A stretch of 64,000 nt of DNA from Saccharopolyspora phatthalungensis (GTDB lineage Bacteria > Actinomycetota > Actinomycetes > Mycobacteriales > Pseudonocardiaceae): the NCBI RefSeq assembly GCF_014203395.1, contig NZ_JACHIW010000001.1:2666001-2730000 (forward strand), in the 5' to 3' direction. Position numbers and translations under genes: made by a program. Shown here piece after piece: positions 35,898 to 43,669 of the stretch. Below the pieces are notes generated by a model. The model was not told where the DNA came from. It ran no database searches and saw only the letters and a list, made by a program, of their open reading frames with translations. Each line of letters begins with the position of its first letter. Within the stretch, counting starts at the first letter, position 1.

Positions 35898-36428
35898 GTG
35901 CTCGTTCTCCTAGCGCAGGCAATCACCAACGAAGGACCGAAGATCACCGACTGGCTCTCGGTCGGAATCGCCTCTCTCGCGCTTACCGCTGCAACGTGGG
36001 CTGCGTGGGCATCGCACAAGACCAGTGTGAACCAGAGCAGACAGCTCAAGGAAGCACAGGATCAGGACGTCCGACGTCAGGCGGCACACGTCGCGGCTTG
36101 GGCGGCATTAGGGGAAACCAATGAGGATGGGTCTGGTGTTTGCTTCGTATTTTTGATGAACGCGAGCCCAATGCCGATCTTCAACGTGGAGGTGGCGTAC
36201 CCCAACGGGCGCGTAACGCTCCTTGCAATGTTGTCGCCAACCGGGCAACACCCAAGAAAACAGACGCTTACAGTAGCTAAGGTGGAGGAGACGGATCTCT
36301 TCGAACGGTTTTGGGAAGCCCTACCCCTGGAGATGGCCTTCATTGATGCGGAAGGCAACCGTTGGAGGAGGAACCGGGACGGGTTGAAGCTGATCGAGCC
36401 CGCTCCGCGCGTGACCAAGTCTTCATGA
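35898..36428 (+). CDS. Membrane-anchored protein inserted between the terminase subunit genes
   Basis: The protein has about 176 residues. One transmembrane helix (about 20-38, LSVGIASLALTAATWAAW) is followed by a helical linker and a small beta-rich domain. It lies on the strand opposite to the late genes and its stop overlaps that of terS by 6 bases. The start codon is uncertain: GTG 35898 was used and GTG 35868 is possible; neither has a clear ribosome binding site. No family is recognised. Confidence 0.62.
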   Translation: MLVLLAQAITNEGPKITDWLSVGIASLALTAATWAAWASHKTSVNQSRQLKEAQDQDVRRQAAHVAAWAALGETNEDGSGVCFVFLMNASPMPIFNVEVAYPNGRVTLLAMLSPTGQHPRKQTLTVAKVEETDLFERFWEALPLEMAFIDAEGNRWRRNRDGLKLIEPAPRVTKSS

Positions 36429-36881
36429 CAGAAGACGCTCCGCACCCGCCCCCGAACGACCCGAGGCCACGTCCACCTTGAGCTGCGTGCGGTCGGACGG
36501 GGTGAGCCCGAACCGAGCGCCGTACTGCGCGAACGTCGTCTCGGCCTCGCGCTGCACCGTCAGTGCGGGGTTCTTCACAAAGCCGGTCGGCCCCTGCACC
36601 AGCAGCGCGGAGCCGTTGACCAGCTTGGTCGCCTGCTTATACCGCGCCAGCGACTCGCAGACGATCACGAAGGCGTCGGTGTCCCACGGGGTGAGCACGC
36701 CGACCGCGATCAGGCTGGGCGCCAGCCGGTTCCACACCGCGCGGGCGTCGTCGGACAGCTCCTCCGGCGGCGTGACCTCGCCCTCCGGCGGAAGCGGCTC
36801 CTCGTGGTTGATCCGGTCGGAGCGGTCGCCGTGCAGCACCTTCAGGGCTGTCGGCTTCGGCTTGGCCCCGCGTGCACCCAT
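36423..36881 (-). CDS. terS: Small terminase subunit (P27 family)
   Basis: The protein has 152 residues. The N-terminus GARGAKPKPTALKVLHGD and the segment SDDARAVWNRLAPSLIAVGV are those of P27-family small terminases, which recognise the packaging site and regulate TerL. The RLAPSLIAVGVLTPWDTDAF region forms the oligomerization core. It is the first gene of the late operon. Confidence 0.92.
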   Translation of the reverse strand: MGARGAKPKPTALKVLHGDRSDRINHEEPLPPEGEVTPPEELSDDARAVWNRLAPSLIAVGVLTPWDTDAFVIVCESLARYKQATKLVNGSALLVQGPTGFVKNPALTVQREAETTFAQYGARFGLTPSDRTQLKVDVASGRSGAGAERLLS

Positions 36882-36911
36882 GTTCGGCTCCCTTCATGCC
36901 TGGGATGGATA

Positions 36912-36955
36912 CGACGAGACCCCCGCCCGGGAGCGTGGGGACGGGGATCTCGTCG
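36912..36955. terminator. Hairpin upstream of the small terminase gene
   Basis: The stem CGACGAGA/TCTCGTCG (912-919 with 948-955) extends inward with CCCCG/CGGGG. There is no T-run. It separates the PAPS-reductase unit from the late operon and could be a terminator or antitermination target. Confidence 0.6.
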
Positions 36956-36967
36956 CAGTGGGCGGGA

Positions 36968-37072
36968 TCAGGTAGCGGAGCTACGGCCACCGGCCGCGCC
37001 CGGCGAACGGATACCGAGCCGACGAGCGGCCCCGCGAATCATCGCCCCGCTGACACTGAACGCACGACGCAT
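36968..37072 (-). CDS. Possible 34-residue basic protein
   Basis: The ATG at 37072 is preceded by GGGAGG at 6 bases. The product MRRAFSVSGAMIRGAARRLG and following basic residues is amphipathic. The good ribosome binding site is the main support. Confidence 0.45.
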   Translation of the reverse strand: MRRAFSVSGAMIRGAARRLGIRSPGAAGGRSSAT

Positions 37073-37087
37073 GGCGTCCTCCCTTCC

Positions 37088-37471
37088 TTACTCGTCCTCC
37101 ATCGGCACGCCGAGCACTCGTGCCACGGCGTAGCCGTCCATGTACTTGTCACCGATGCCCAGCAGCCGTGCATTGCGCAGGAACGTTTCCTTGTCCTCGC
37201 GGGACTTGAAGCACACCGCGATCCAGTACTCCGAGTCCGTGGCGAGCCGGAACCGCTCGGCCTCCCGCTTCGCCCTGTCTCGGAATCCCTGCTGAAGGGC
37301 GGTCAGTTCCCGGCGGGAGTCCTCCGGCAGGTCGCCGGTGTACTCCACGTTCTCCAGAGGGTCCGGCTCCGGTTCAGCGTTGAGCTGCGCCAGGATGTCT
37401 TCATTGGACTCGCCCATCGGAGCGGCCGATCCGGCGAGCTGGGCCATCACATCGTCGTTAGAGTCCGGCAC
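37088..37471 (-). CDS. Phage protein of unknown function, 127 residues
   Basis: An acidic, repetitive N-terminus (MPDSNDDVMAQL and SNEDILAQL) leads to a helical domain with RLATDSEYWIAVCFKSREDKE and an ARLLGIGDKYMDGYAVARVL segment. Such proteins occur next to PAPS-reductase-like genes and terminases in actinophages. It overlaps the upstream gene by 14 bases. Confidence 0.75.
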   Translation of the reverse strand: MPDSNDDVMAQLAGSAAPMGESNEDILAQLNAEPEPDPLENVEYTGDLPEDSRRELTALQQGFRDRAKREAERFRLATDSEYWIAVCFKSREDKETFLRNARLLGIGDKYMDGYAVARVLGVPMEDE

Positions 37472-38195
37472 GGAACAGCTCCAGATCCGCCAGCGGGAAC
37501 CACTCCAGGATGCGGTCGTAGTCGGCTGGCGCGTTGTTCTTGATCGGCTCCAGGAACCGCAGGTCCAGGCCGTCGAAGGTCCTGTTGAACCACTCGTAGT
37601 CGATCGGCAGCGGGCACTTGTGCTCTGCCAGGGCCGCCCGGACGTGCTTAATCCGCCAGTCCCACACCGGGCTGACCTTGATCACGTGCTCGCGGACCGC
37701 CCCATGACCCTTGATCGCCGTCCGCCGGTTCGGCGAATCCGCAGCGCGGATGCCGTCGGCGGTGAAGGTGACCTTCGGGTCCAAGTCGTAGTACTGCTCG
37801 CACAGCATCCGCGAGACGTCGACGTAGTCCGGCTCCGGAAGCTGCGCGGCCTCGATGATCCGGATGCGCTCGGGCACCTGGAACGTGAGGTTGTTCAGCC
37901 ACCGGAACAGCGACGGATGCGGAAGCTGCGGGATCGTGACCCCGAAGTACCGCTCGTAGTCCGCCAACGACTCGTCCACGAACTCCAAGCCAGGCACCAG
38001 GTACAGATGGAACGGCCGCACTTCCACCCCGGCATCCCGCAGTGCCAGCCACGCGGCCAGCGAATCCTTGCCCCGGCTGAATGCCAGGAGCACCGGAATG
38101 CCCTCGCGGGCTAGGTGCTGCCGGATCTCTGCCGACGGGGTAGACCCCTCGATCACGATCGGAGCCGCCTGGTCAGCGGCCGGATTGATCACCAA
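37458..38195 (-). CDS. PAPS-reductase / ATP-pyrophosphatase-family phage protein
   Basis: The protein has 245 residues. The PP-loop SRGKDSLAAWLAL near residue 40 and the later RRTAIKGHG and VSPVWDWRIKHV segments place it in the PAPS reductase family. In this superfamily the PP-loop binds ATP or PAPS. The redox Cys of true sulfate reduction enzymes is not evident. Phage members are widespread and their function is not settled. Confidence 0.85.
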   Translation of the reverse strand: MVINPAADQAAPIVIEGSTPSAEIRQHLAREGIPVLLAFSRGKDSLAAWLALRDAGVEVRPFHLYLVPGLEFVDESLADYERYFGVTIPQLPHPSLFRWLNNLTFQVPERIRIIEAAQLPEPDYVDVSRMLCEQYYDLDPKVTFTADGIRAADSPNRRTAIKGHGAVREHVIKVSPVWDWRIKHVRAALAEHKCPLPIDYEWFNRTFDGLDLRFLEPIKNNAPADYDRILEWFPLADLELFRAGL

Positions 38196-38366
38196 GAGTC
38201 ATCACCCCCGGCTGGCGTGCGCGGACGGTGATCGAAATCTGTCAGCACACATCTCGGCCTGCCTGACGATCGGGCCTGCCGGGTGGGGGGAGGGGTAACC
38301 CCCTGGGGGCGTCGGCGAGCGCAGCCGGCGATTTCCCGGCGGTCTCCTCGGCGGGCGCGGCCAGGC

Positions 38367-38765
38367 TCACTGGCTGCCTCCTCCTCGGGTGGCAGGGTCA
38401 CGGGCGGTGTGTCGGTTGTGGCATGCCTGGCAGAGGCCCCGACCGTGCTCCGGACTGTCCGGGTCGAGCCCCTGCCGAACGAGTGCCCTACGGGTGACCG
38501 GCCAGTGATCGGCCACTGTGGAGGGATGCTCACACGGTCGGCCCGGATGGTGCGGGCACTGTGCATCCGGGCACCTGCACATGGGGTCACGAGTGAGCAC
38601 AGTGGACCGAAATGCACGGTGCCCCGGTGTGCGGTATCCCTGCTGTGCAGGGTCGGCCCTTCTGCGGCTTGCTGCCTGCTGGGCATGGCCAGCACAACGG
38701 CCACCCCTGGGGGCAGCCTCACCACATCCGGGCACTGTGCAGGGGGCAGCGGCACGGTACGGCAT
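38367..38765 (-). CDS. HNH endonuclease
   Basis: The protein has 132 residues. A zinc-binding N-terminus (CTVPGCG, later CAGH) and an HNH core with FRSTVLTRDPMC, VADHWPVTRRAL and LCQACHNRHT are present. HNH nucleases near the terminase genes often assist DNA packaging in long-tailed phages. The ATG at 38765 was chosen because GGGGG lies upstream. Confidence 0.85.
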   Translation of the reverse strand: MPYRAAAPCTVPGCGEAAPRGGRCAGHAQQAASRRRADPAQQGYRTPGHRAFRSTVLTRDPMCRCPDAQCPHHPGRPCEHPSTVADHWPVTRRALVRQGLDPDSPEHGRGLCQACHNRHTARDPATRGGGSQ

Positions 38766-38795
38766 GCCCAACCCCCTGACTGCCCTGTAGGGCAA

Positions 38796-38875
38796 CGGAA
38801 ATACACCACAGGCAAGGACCTACCGGGGGCCGAAATACACCCCCGAACGGGCCTGTGGGGCACCGGAATTACACC
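38796..38875. repeat. Three short degenerate repeats with ~34-bp period
   Basis: CGGAAATACACC (38796-38807), CCGAAATACACC (38830-38841) and CCGGAATTACACC (38863-38875) recur at 33-34 bp in the gap between the HNH and DUF932 genes. Each is preceded by a G-rich stretch. Function unknown. Confidence 0.6.
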
Positions 38876-38900
38876 CGGTACCCCACTACCCCGGAACGGG

Positions 38901-38935
38901 CAGAGCCCCCCTAGCCGAACGGCAGGGAGGCTCTG
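38901..38935 (-). terminator. Terminator-like hairpin after the DUF932 gene
   Basis: CAGAGCC at 38901-38907 pairs with GGCTCTG at 38929-38935, extended by partial C/G pairing inside. It lies 15 bases downstream of the stop of the DUF932 gene. Confidence 0.72.
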
Positions 38936-38949
38936 TTTGGTCGGCCCGG

Positions 38950-40080
38950 TCACTTGGCGGCCACGATGTCGAGTGCACGGGAGAAAGCTTTGTGCTTCAG
39001 GTCATTGTATTGACCGGCAAAGCTCCGGTCGGCCCGAGCGATCTCCCTGGCTTCCGGGGTGTCGACACCCACCACGGGCACGAACCAATCCAGGTACTCA
39101 GTGATCGAGTTGTAACCGGCCCACACGGTGCCCCGGATGTTTTCCTGGGTGTCGGCGGACTTGAACAGTCCGGACAGGATCTCCCAGTGTTCCTGCTCGG
39201 GCCTCTTCCAGTCATCGAGAGGCTTTTCGAACTTGTCCGGCCAGACGGCCTTGATCAACTCACCGAACTGATCATTGTTCATCTTGGTGTTGATCATGGA
39301 TTCAGCTTCGGCCTTGAACACCTCGGTCCAGTCGAAGTTGATCTTTAGTGCCTCTCGGGCCTTCTGGAGCTTGCCTTCCAGACCCGAACTGTGCCAGTAG
39401 GTGTACTCACTGCGGAAGTTCCGGAGTGCGGCTCTCTCAGTGTTGGCACATACCACCCGGACAGGGGTGGTCACCACCTTGAGCTTGCCCTGACCACTGT
39501 AGTTGTTGAAACCGGCCAAGTAGAGGCCGATGTCATCGGTGCCACCTATCTTGATCGACTCCGGCAGCTGCATGGTCAGGAAGATGTCCCTACCATCACG
39601 GAGCGATCCTCCGGTGTCGAACACGGCCCCCGAAGTGTCCACAATGGCCTGCATGAACTCTGCGAACTGCTCCGGCTGAATGACCGGGTAGACACCCGAC
39701 ACGATGCCCAACGGCTGAAGCTCACCACTGATAGGCACGGTGCGGTAAGTGCTGTACCACCCCGGAACCTCTAGGAGCTGGGCGGTGTCCTCTTCGAAGA
39801 CTTCCTTGTCTCCAGTGCGGTCCGGGTCCTGAAGCACGGGGCACTTCACAGTGTGTTTGGCACCAACGGCACGGTTGCACTCCAGGCACCGACCGGATGG
39901 AACCACAGCGGTTAGGCCCAGCGATTTCCGGATGTTCCACCCGGACAGACGTGCCAGGTCCAGCACTTCCTGGGCAGTCATAGGGCCGGGGGCAACGGTG
40001 CCCAACCGGTGCCAACCGGGCTCACGGGCAGCGGCAAAGGCATAGCTGCCATCGGCAAGTTTTTCCAGCTCATGGGCCAT
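38950..40080 (-). CDS. DUF932 / TIGR03299 phage-plasmid protein
   Basis: The protein has 376 residues. The N-terminus MAHELEKLADGSYAFAAARE with GWHRLG and the later YLAGFNNYSGQGKLKVVTTPVRVVCANT segment match this family, common in actinophages and plasmids and thought to act in DNA metabolism. ATG 40080 was chosen over upstream in-frame starts because AGGGAGAG lies 8 bases before it. The copy of TGTCAGCAAGACAGC at 40107-40121 lies just upstream. Confidence 0.9.
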   Translation of the reverse strand: MAHELEKLADGSYAFAAAREPGWHRLGTVAPGPMTAQEVLDLARLSGWNIRKSLGLTAVVPSGRCLECNRAVGAKHTVKCPVLQDPDRTGDKEVFEEDTAQLLEVPGWYSTYRTVPISGELQPLGIVSGVYPVIQPEQFAEFMQAIVDTSGAVFDTGGSLRDGRDIFLTMQLPESIKIGGTDDIGLYLAGFNNYSGQGKLKVVTTPVRVVCANTERAALRNFRSEYTYWHSSGLEGKLQKAREALKINFDWTEVFKAEAESMINTKMNNDQFGELIKAVWPDKFEKPLDDWKRPEQEHWEILSGLFKSADTQENIRGTVWAGYNSITEYLDWFVPVVGVDTPEAREIARADRSFAGQYNDLKHKAFSRALDIVAAK

Positions 40081-40106
40081 CGAGGGCTCTCCCTGGGGTG
40101 TTGGTT

Positions 40107-40121
40107 GCTGTCTTGCTGACA
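40107..40121 (-). promoter_or_regulatory. Start-associated repeat TGTCAGCAAGACAGC, copy 1
   Basis: The motif reads in the direction of the DUF932 gene and ends 27 bases before its ATG. It contains TGTC-AGCAA-GACA, a 4-bp inverted repeat with 5-base loop. It is identical to copy 3 and has one mismatch with copy 2. Confidence 0.7.
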
Positions 40122-40217
40122 TCACCAACATTAACCATTGATCAGATGATTGTCTTATTAAAGTGATACAGAACACATTAAATAGACAAACATCGTAAGT
40201 GGTCTGCATTCTGGGTC

Positions 40218-40232
40218 TGTCAGCAAGGCAGC
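40218..40232 (+). promoter_or_regulatory. Start-associated repeat, copy 2 (TGTCAGCAAGGCAGC)
   Basis: One base differs from the other two copies. It ends 28 bases before the ATG at 40261 and, with copy 1, flanks the A+T-rich 40125-40200 region from which both divergent genes are presumably transcribed. Confidence 0.7.
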
Positions 40233-40260
40233 ACCCCAACAATGCAGGGAGGCACTACCC

Positions 40261-40515
40261 ATGAAGTTGCGACGGGGCCGGAACATCCGGCCACGACCGG
40301 CGATTCGGCAGGCGGCAGCCGATGAGGCACGCGCCGCCGGGATCGACCGAGGATGGGACGCGGCGAATTTCGCCGAGGCGTACGGCGGCAACCCGATGGG
40401 CGGCATCGACGCGCACTCGTACTCCGGCCCGGACTTCGAGGCCGGTTACCGCGAGGGCATCGACCGCTTCCAGGGAAACAGGTGGCAGGACGGAACTCCC
40501 CGCGAGGAGTCCTAA
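40261..40515 (+). CDS. Small early-region protein, 84 residues
   Basis: The protein has a basic N-terminus (MKLRRGRNIRPRP) and an acidic rest. CAGGGAGG lies 9 bases before the ATG. It is the first gene of a rightward chain of six genes linked by overlapping stops and starts. Function unknown. Confidence 0.78.
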   Translation: MKLRRGRNIRPRPAIRQAAADEARAAGIDRGWDAANFAEAYGGNPMGGIDAHSYSGPDFEAGYREGIDRFQGNRWQDGTPREES

Positions 40516-40808
40516 TGTCCTGCGACCCCACGGTCGATCTCATGGGCGGAACGTTCGTCGCGTACTGCCCATGCGGCTGGAACGAGGAGCACCCAGTGCG
40601 GGCGGCGGCTGAACGGGCCGCCGCCCGGCACCCGGCACCGGTTCCGGTGTGGTGCCTGAAGTGCGCCTATGAGCCGCCGCGAGAGCTGTTCGAGCGGTAC
40701 GAGGCGGGTGAGTTCGACTCCCGCGAGGAATTCGACGACCACCTGGACAAGCTGCACCGCCAGGTCGACGGCGCGCATTCCCCGAACTGGTTCGAGGAGT
40801 GCGAATGA
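40515..40808 (+). CDS. Small protein with Cys pairs, 97 residues
   Basis: The start overlaps the preceding stop (TAATG). The Cys-containing segments CPCGW and WCLKCAYEPP suggest a small zinc ribbon, followed by an acidic helix. Function unknown. Confidence 0.75.
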   Translation: MSCDPTVDLMGGTFVAYCPCGWNEEHPVRAAAERAAARHPAPVPVWCLKCAYEPPRELFERYEAGEFDSREEFDDHLDKLHRQVDGAHSPNWFEECE

Positions 40809-40996
40809 CGGCCCGCATTCGAATCGACGGGGTGGTGGTGTTCGGCGACGGCCGGACCCACCCCGTCCGCATCACTCCGGAGCTTTTTCTCCAGTGGTGC
40901 GCCCCGAAATCCCAGATGGACGAGGCCGAGGGCGCGCTCCGAGCGATGTCCTCGGCGCTCGCCGCAACCTTCAAGAAGGAACAGACCGATGACTGA
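40805..40996 (+). CDS. Small early-region protein, 63 residues
   Basis: The start overlaps the upstream stop by ATGA. It contains RITPELFLQWCAPKSQMDEAE and a helical C-terminus. No family is recognised. Confidence 0.7.
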   Translation: MTARIRIDGVVVFGDGRTHPVRITPELFLQWCAPKSQMDEAEGALRAMSSALAATFKKEQTDD

Positions 40997-41225
40997 TCCC
41001 GTGGACCCGCAGGAGGTCCGGCGGAAGATCGCTGCGCTGTTCGGAGAGCGTGCGATCGCGATGGCTGCAAAAGAGAACCCACGCTCGCGGGTGGACTACA
41101 CCGTGCCCGAGGTTCAGGCGCTGGCAGACCTCACAGTCGCCGATCTGGTCAAGGACCACAACGAAGGTGACGGCAGCATCGCCGCGCTGCTGTTCGAGAT
41201 CGCCGACGAGGAGGGCTGGTCGTGA
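40989..41225 (+). CDS. Small early-region protein, 78 residues
   Basis: A predicted all-helical acidic protein (starting MTDPVDPQEVRRKIAALFGE). It overlaps both neighbours. Function unknown. Confidence 0.7.
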   Translation: MTDPVDPQEVRRKIAALFGERAIAMAAKENPRSRVDYTVPEVQALADLTVADLVKDHNEGDGSIAALLFEIADEEGWS

Positions 41226-41680
41226 GCCAACCGATCATCTGCGAGGTGTGCAACCTCGCGCTGGATGCGTTCACCAACGAGGACGGCGTGACCTACCTGC
41301 ACACGATCTCGGACGCGATGGATGGCAAGGACATCAACCACGAACCGGTCCCGATCCAGGCTCCGGTCGACTGGCGTGGGCACTGCGATTTCTGCACCGG
41401 AGAGGTGCCCAAGTTCCTTGTGCCCGCACGGGATTTCACAACGCCGAACACGCCGAACGGTTTCAGCACGGGCGATTGGGCGGCGTGCGAGTGGTGCGCG
41501 CTGCTGATCGGCACGGACCGCTGGCAGAGCGTGGTCAAGCGGGCAATGAACCACTTCCAACAGCGCATGGGCGTCCCGATGCCGCTGGAGTCGCGGGTCA
41601 ACATCTGGACGCTCTACCGCAAGCTCGCCGAGAACATCACCGGTCCGATCCGGCCGATCGAGTCGGAGGGGGCCAAGTGA
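41222..41680 (+). CDS. Zinc-ribbon-like protein, 152 residues
   Basis: Three Cys pairs are visible (CEVCNL, CDFCTGEVP, CEWCALLIG), so it probably binds zinc. The last 60 residues are helical. It is translationally coupled to both neighbours. Function unknown. Confidence 0.75.
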   Translation: MSQPIICEVCNLALDAFTNEDGVTYLHTISDAMDGKDINHEPVPIQAPVDWRGHCDFCTGEVPKFLVPARDFTTPNTPNGFSTGDWAACEWCALLIGTDRWQSVVKRAMNHFQQRMGVPMPLESRVNIWTLYRKLAENITGPIRPIESEGAK

Positions 41681-42093
41681 TTCACTCGCCGACGCACGCG
41701 GGGTGCCAGACCTTCGGGTTCCTGATCTGGAAGTGGTGCAAGGACCGTGCACAGGAGTTGATCAGGACCGATTGGGACGCTGCGCGGCTCCACCCGGAGG
41801 TCTCCATCACGGGCCTAGACCACCTTCTGCCGCTCGCGCCGCCCGAGCCGGGCAAGCTGCGGCTGGTCCAGATCGAGGTGGACCCCGAGTACGCGATGAC
41901 GACCGACCTCAATAAGCCGATCATCGCCGCGCCGCTGGCCCCGGAGCACGACGACAGCGGCAACCGGTCCGTGATGGTGATCGACGGCTGGCACCGGGTC
42001 TACCGGGCTCGCCGGGAAGGTCGCGAGGTCCTGCCGATCTTCCTGCTCTCACCGGACGCCGAGCAGGCGTGCCGCATCCCGATCTTCATCTAG
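41677..42093 (+). CDS. ParB-like-domain protein, 138 residues
   Basis: The GTG start overlaps the preceding stop. The central MVIDGWHRVYRARREGREVL resembles the GxHR-type motif of ParB/Srx-fold domains, in which this loop binds nucleotide. It is the last gene of the six-gene chain; a terminator follows. Confidence 0.65.
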   Translation: MIHSPTHAGCQTFGFLIWKWCKDRAQELIRTDWDAARLHPEVSITGLDHLLPLAPPEPGKLRLVQIEVDPEYAMTTDLNKPIIAAPLAPEHDDSGNRSVMVIDGWHRVYRARREGREVLPIFLLSPDAEQACRIPIFI

Positions 42094-42119
42094 GAGGTGA
42101 ACACCCTGTGACAGGCGAC

Positions 42120-42146
42120 AGCCCCGGTCGCGTCGCGGCCGGGGCT
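42120..42146 (+). terminator. Terminator after the early gene chain
   Basis: AGCCCCGG at 42120-42127 pairs with CCGGGGCT at 42139-42146 around an 11-base loop, 26 bases after the last stop. Confidence 0.8.
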
Positions 42147-42168
42147 ATCGTGTCTTCCTGCAATCGTG

Positions 42169-42183
42169 TGTCAGCAAGACAGC
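42169..42183 (+). promoter_or_regulatory. Start-associated repeat TGTCAGCAAGACAGC, copy 3
   Basis: An exact copy of the motif at 40107-40121, ending 14 bases before the ATG at 42198 and running directly into the AGGGAGA ribosome binding site. Confidence 0.72.
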
Positions 42184-42197
42184 AGGGAGACCCCCGG

Positions 42198-42593
42198 ATG
42201 GTACGTGACCCGCTTCTGCCCAGGCTCGTTTCGGTGACCGAGGCGGCCGAGATCCTTGGGTACAACCGGTCGCACGTGCACCAGTTGATCAACGAGGGCA
42301 AGCTGCCTGCCGGGTACGCGGGCAACACTGTAGTCCTGGCTGAGGACACCGTGCGCCGCTACGCGGTGGGTGAGCGGTTCAGCTTCCCGACCCTGCTGGT
42401 CGTCCACGTCTACGACAACGACGCGGACGGCTGGACCGAGGCCAGCCGGACGGCCGTCGCGCCCGACTACGAGATGCCGGAGACGTTCCGCCTGGAGGAC
42501 ATCGCCGGAGTGGAGGATCGGTCGTACCGCGTCGAGCTGCTGGACAACCAGGGCAAGACGCTCGGGATCAAGACCGTGGAGCCGGTGAACTGA
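42198..42593 (+). CDS. Excisionase-like helix-turn-helix protein
   Basis: The protein has 131 residues. The N-terminal MerR/HTH_17-type domain contains VSVTEAAEILGYNRSHVHQL and INEGKLPAGYAGNTVVLAED, the pattern of small DNA-binding excisionases and replication regulators. The C-terminal 70 residues are acidic and beta-rich. It stands alone between two terminators, with its own copy of the repeat as leader, and is a possible regulator of excision or early expression. Confidence 0.8.
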   Translation: MVRDPLLPRLVSVTEAAEILGYNRSHVHQLINEGKLPAGYAGNTVVLAEDTVRRYAVGERFSFPTLLVVHVYDNDADGWTEASRTAVAPDYEMPETFRLEDIAGVEDRSYRVELLDNQGKTLGIKTVEPVN

Positions 42594-42597
42594 TAAG

Positions 42598-42650
42598 CGG
42601 GGTTATCAGGTGAGGGGGCTGAGCCACACTCCTCGAACCTGATAACCCCG
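42598..42650. terminator. Bidirectional terminator between converging genes
   Basis: A perfect 14-bp inverted repeat, CGGGGTTATCAGGT at 42598-42611 and its complement at 42637-42650, separated by 25 bases, directly after the HTH gene and before the end of the leftward unit at 42682. Confidence 0.85.
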
Positions 42651-42681
42651 ATCTTGCATGCAGGCCAGCCAGCACGCAAGC

Positions 42682-43503
42682 TCAGGCCGCGTGTCGCGGC
42701 TTACTCACGTAGGTAACTGCGAGGTCGCGCACGTCGCCGAACCGGAACACGGGGCGACCTCGCGCGTCGGTGCCGTGGGCAACGATGCGGCCTCGGCTGA
42801 CCCAGGAGTCCCAGGTGCCGCGCGGGATGGTCTTGTCCAGCAGTAGCCGCGCCCAGCCCAGCGCTACCGTCGCGGTCACTCGGAGGTCGGCGGCGTAGCC
42901 GATCATCCAGTTCCGACGCTCGTCCACGTCGTGTTCGGTGCCACAGCTTCCGCAGGCCACCCGGCTCACGCCGGGGCGGGCGTAGAGGTGGTCGGGACAC
43001 TTCTCGCCCTCCACCTGCGCATCGCAGGGTCCGGCGTAGATCCGGTCCGGCGGCCGGTCGATGACCCGGCGGACGCGAGCGACAACGTGGGTGATCTCGT
43101 CGTGCAGTTCGTCGGCGGCTGGGTGAAGTGCGAGCAGTCCGGGCAGGCCGAGCAACCACGCGACCGTGCCCGCAGTGGATCCCGCGGGCGGGAGTAGGTG
43201 CGGGTTGCACTCGTGGACATCGCGCGCCCAGGTCGAGATCGTGTTCGCCAGAACCCAGCTCATCTCGCTAGCTGCCGCGTGGAAAGGCATTGGCTGGGTA
43301 GCCGAGTGCGCCACCACGCCTGCGCCGGAGGCCATCACGTGCTGGCGGGACAACGTGACGCCCAGCTCGGCGATCAGGCCGCGTCCGCCTTGGCCGTCGT
43401 CCACCAGCTCACGCAGGGCGGCTGTCAGCTCGCCGAGGCAGCCGGAGCAGAGCATGTCCTGAGTCGGGCGCCCGCAGCCAGTGACGCAGGTGTGCTCAGC
43501 CAT
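42682..43503 (-). CDS. Phage zinc-finger / helix-turn-helix protein
   Basis: The protein has 273 residues from ATG 43503. An N-terminal cysteine cluster (CVTGCGRPTQDMLCSGCLGE), a central helical part, a second zinc site (CGSCGTEHDVDERR) and a C-terminal MerR-like part (DKTIPRGTWDSWVSRGRIVA and RPVFRFGDVRDLAV) are visible. Such proteins are common in actinophage replication regions. The exact role is unknown. Confidence 0.75.
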   Translation of the reverse strand: MAEHTCVTGCGRPTQDMLCSGCLGELTAALRELVDDGQGGRGLIAELGVTLSRQHVMASGAGVVAHSATQPMPFHAAASEMSWVLANTISTWARDVHECNPHLLPPAGSTAGTVAWLLGLPGLLALHPAADELHDEITHVVARVRRVIDRPPDRIYAGPCDAQVEGEKCPDHLYARPGVSRVACGSCGTEHDVDERRNWMIGYAADLRVTATVALGWARLLLDKTIPRGTWDSWVSRGRIVAHGTDARGRPVFRFGDVRDLAVTYVSKPRHAA

Positions 43504-43669
43504 CCCGACCACCGCTCTCGGCGGCCGACCATACGGCGGCTGTCAGCAGCGCGGCGAAGCCGAGCAGCAGCCAGATCCAGTCGCCGGTCCACACGGCCGC
43601 GACGACTCCGGCGATGAGCAGCGTGAAGCCGATCGCGGCGAGCCGGGGCAAGGGAGTGTGGGCGCTCAT
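43496..43669 (-). CDS. Small two-helix membrane protein
   Basis: The 57-residue product has two transmembrane helices (about 10-25 and 30-47). It overlaps both neighbours. Function unknown. Confidence 0.65.
   Translation of the reverse strand: MSAHTPLPRLAAIGFTLLIAGVVAAVWTGDWIWLLLGFAALLTAAVWSAAESGGRDG

Noticed and set aside
37458..38195. PAPS-reductase-like protein as part of a DNA phosphorothioation (Dnd) system
   Set aside because: No other dnd or ssp genes are nearby and such single PAPS-reductase-like genes are common in actinophages without DNA sulfur modification.
38796..38875. Short spaced repeats as a CRISPR array
   Set aside because: Units are only 12-13 bp, imperfect and three in number, with no leader or cas genes.
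41677..42093. ParB-like protein as evidence of a plasmid-type prophage with partitioning
   Set aside because: No ParA gene or centromere-like repeats were found, and the prophage has an integrase with clear attachment sites.
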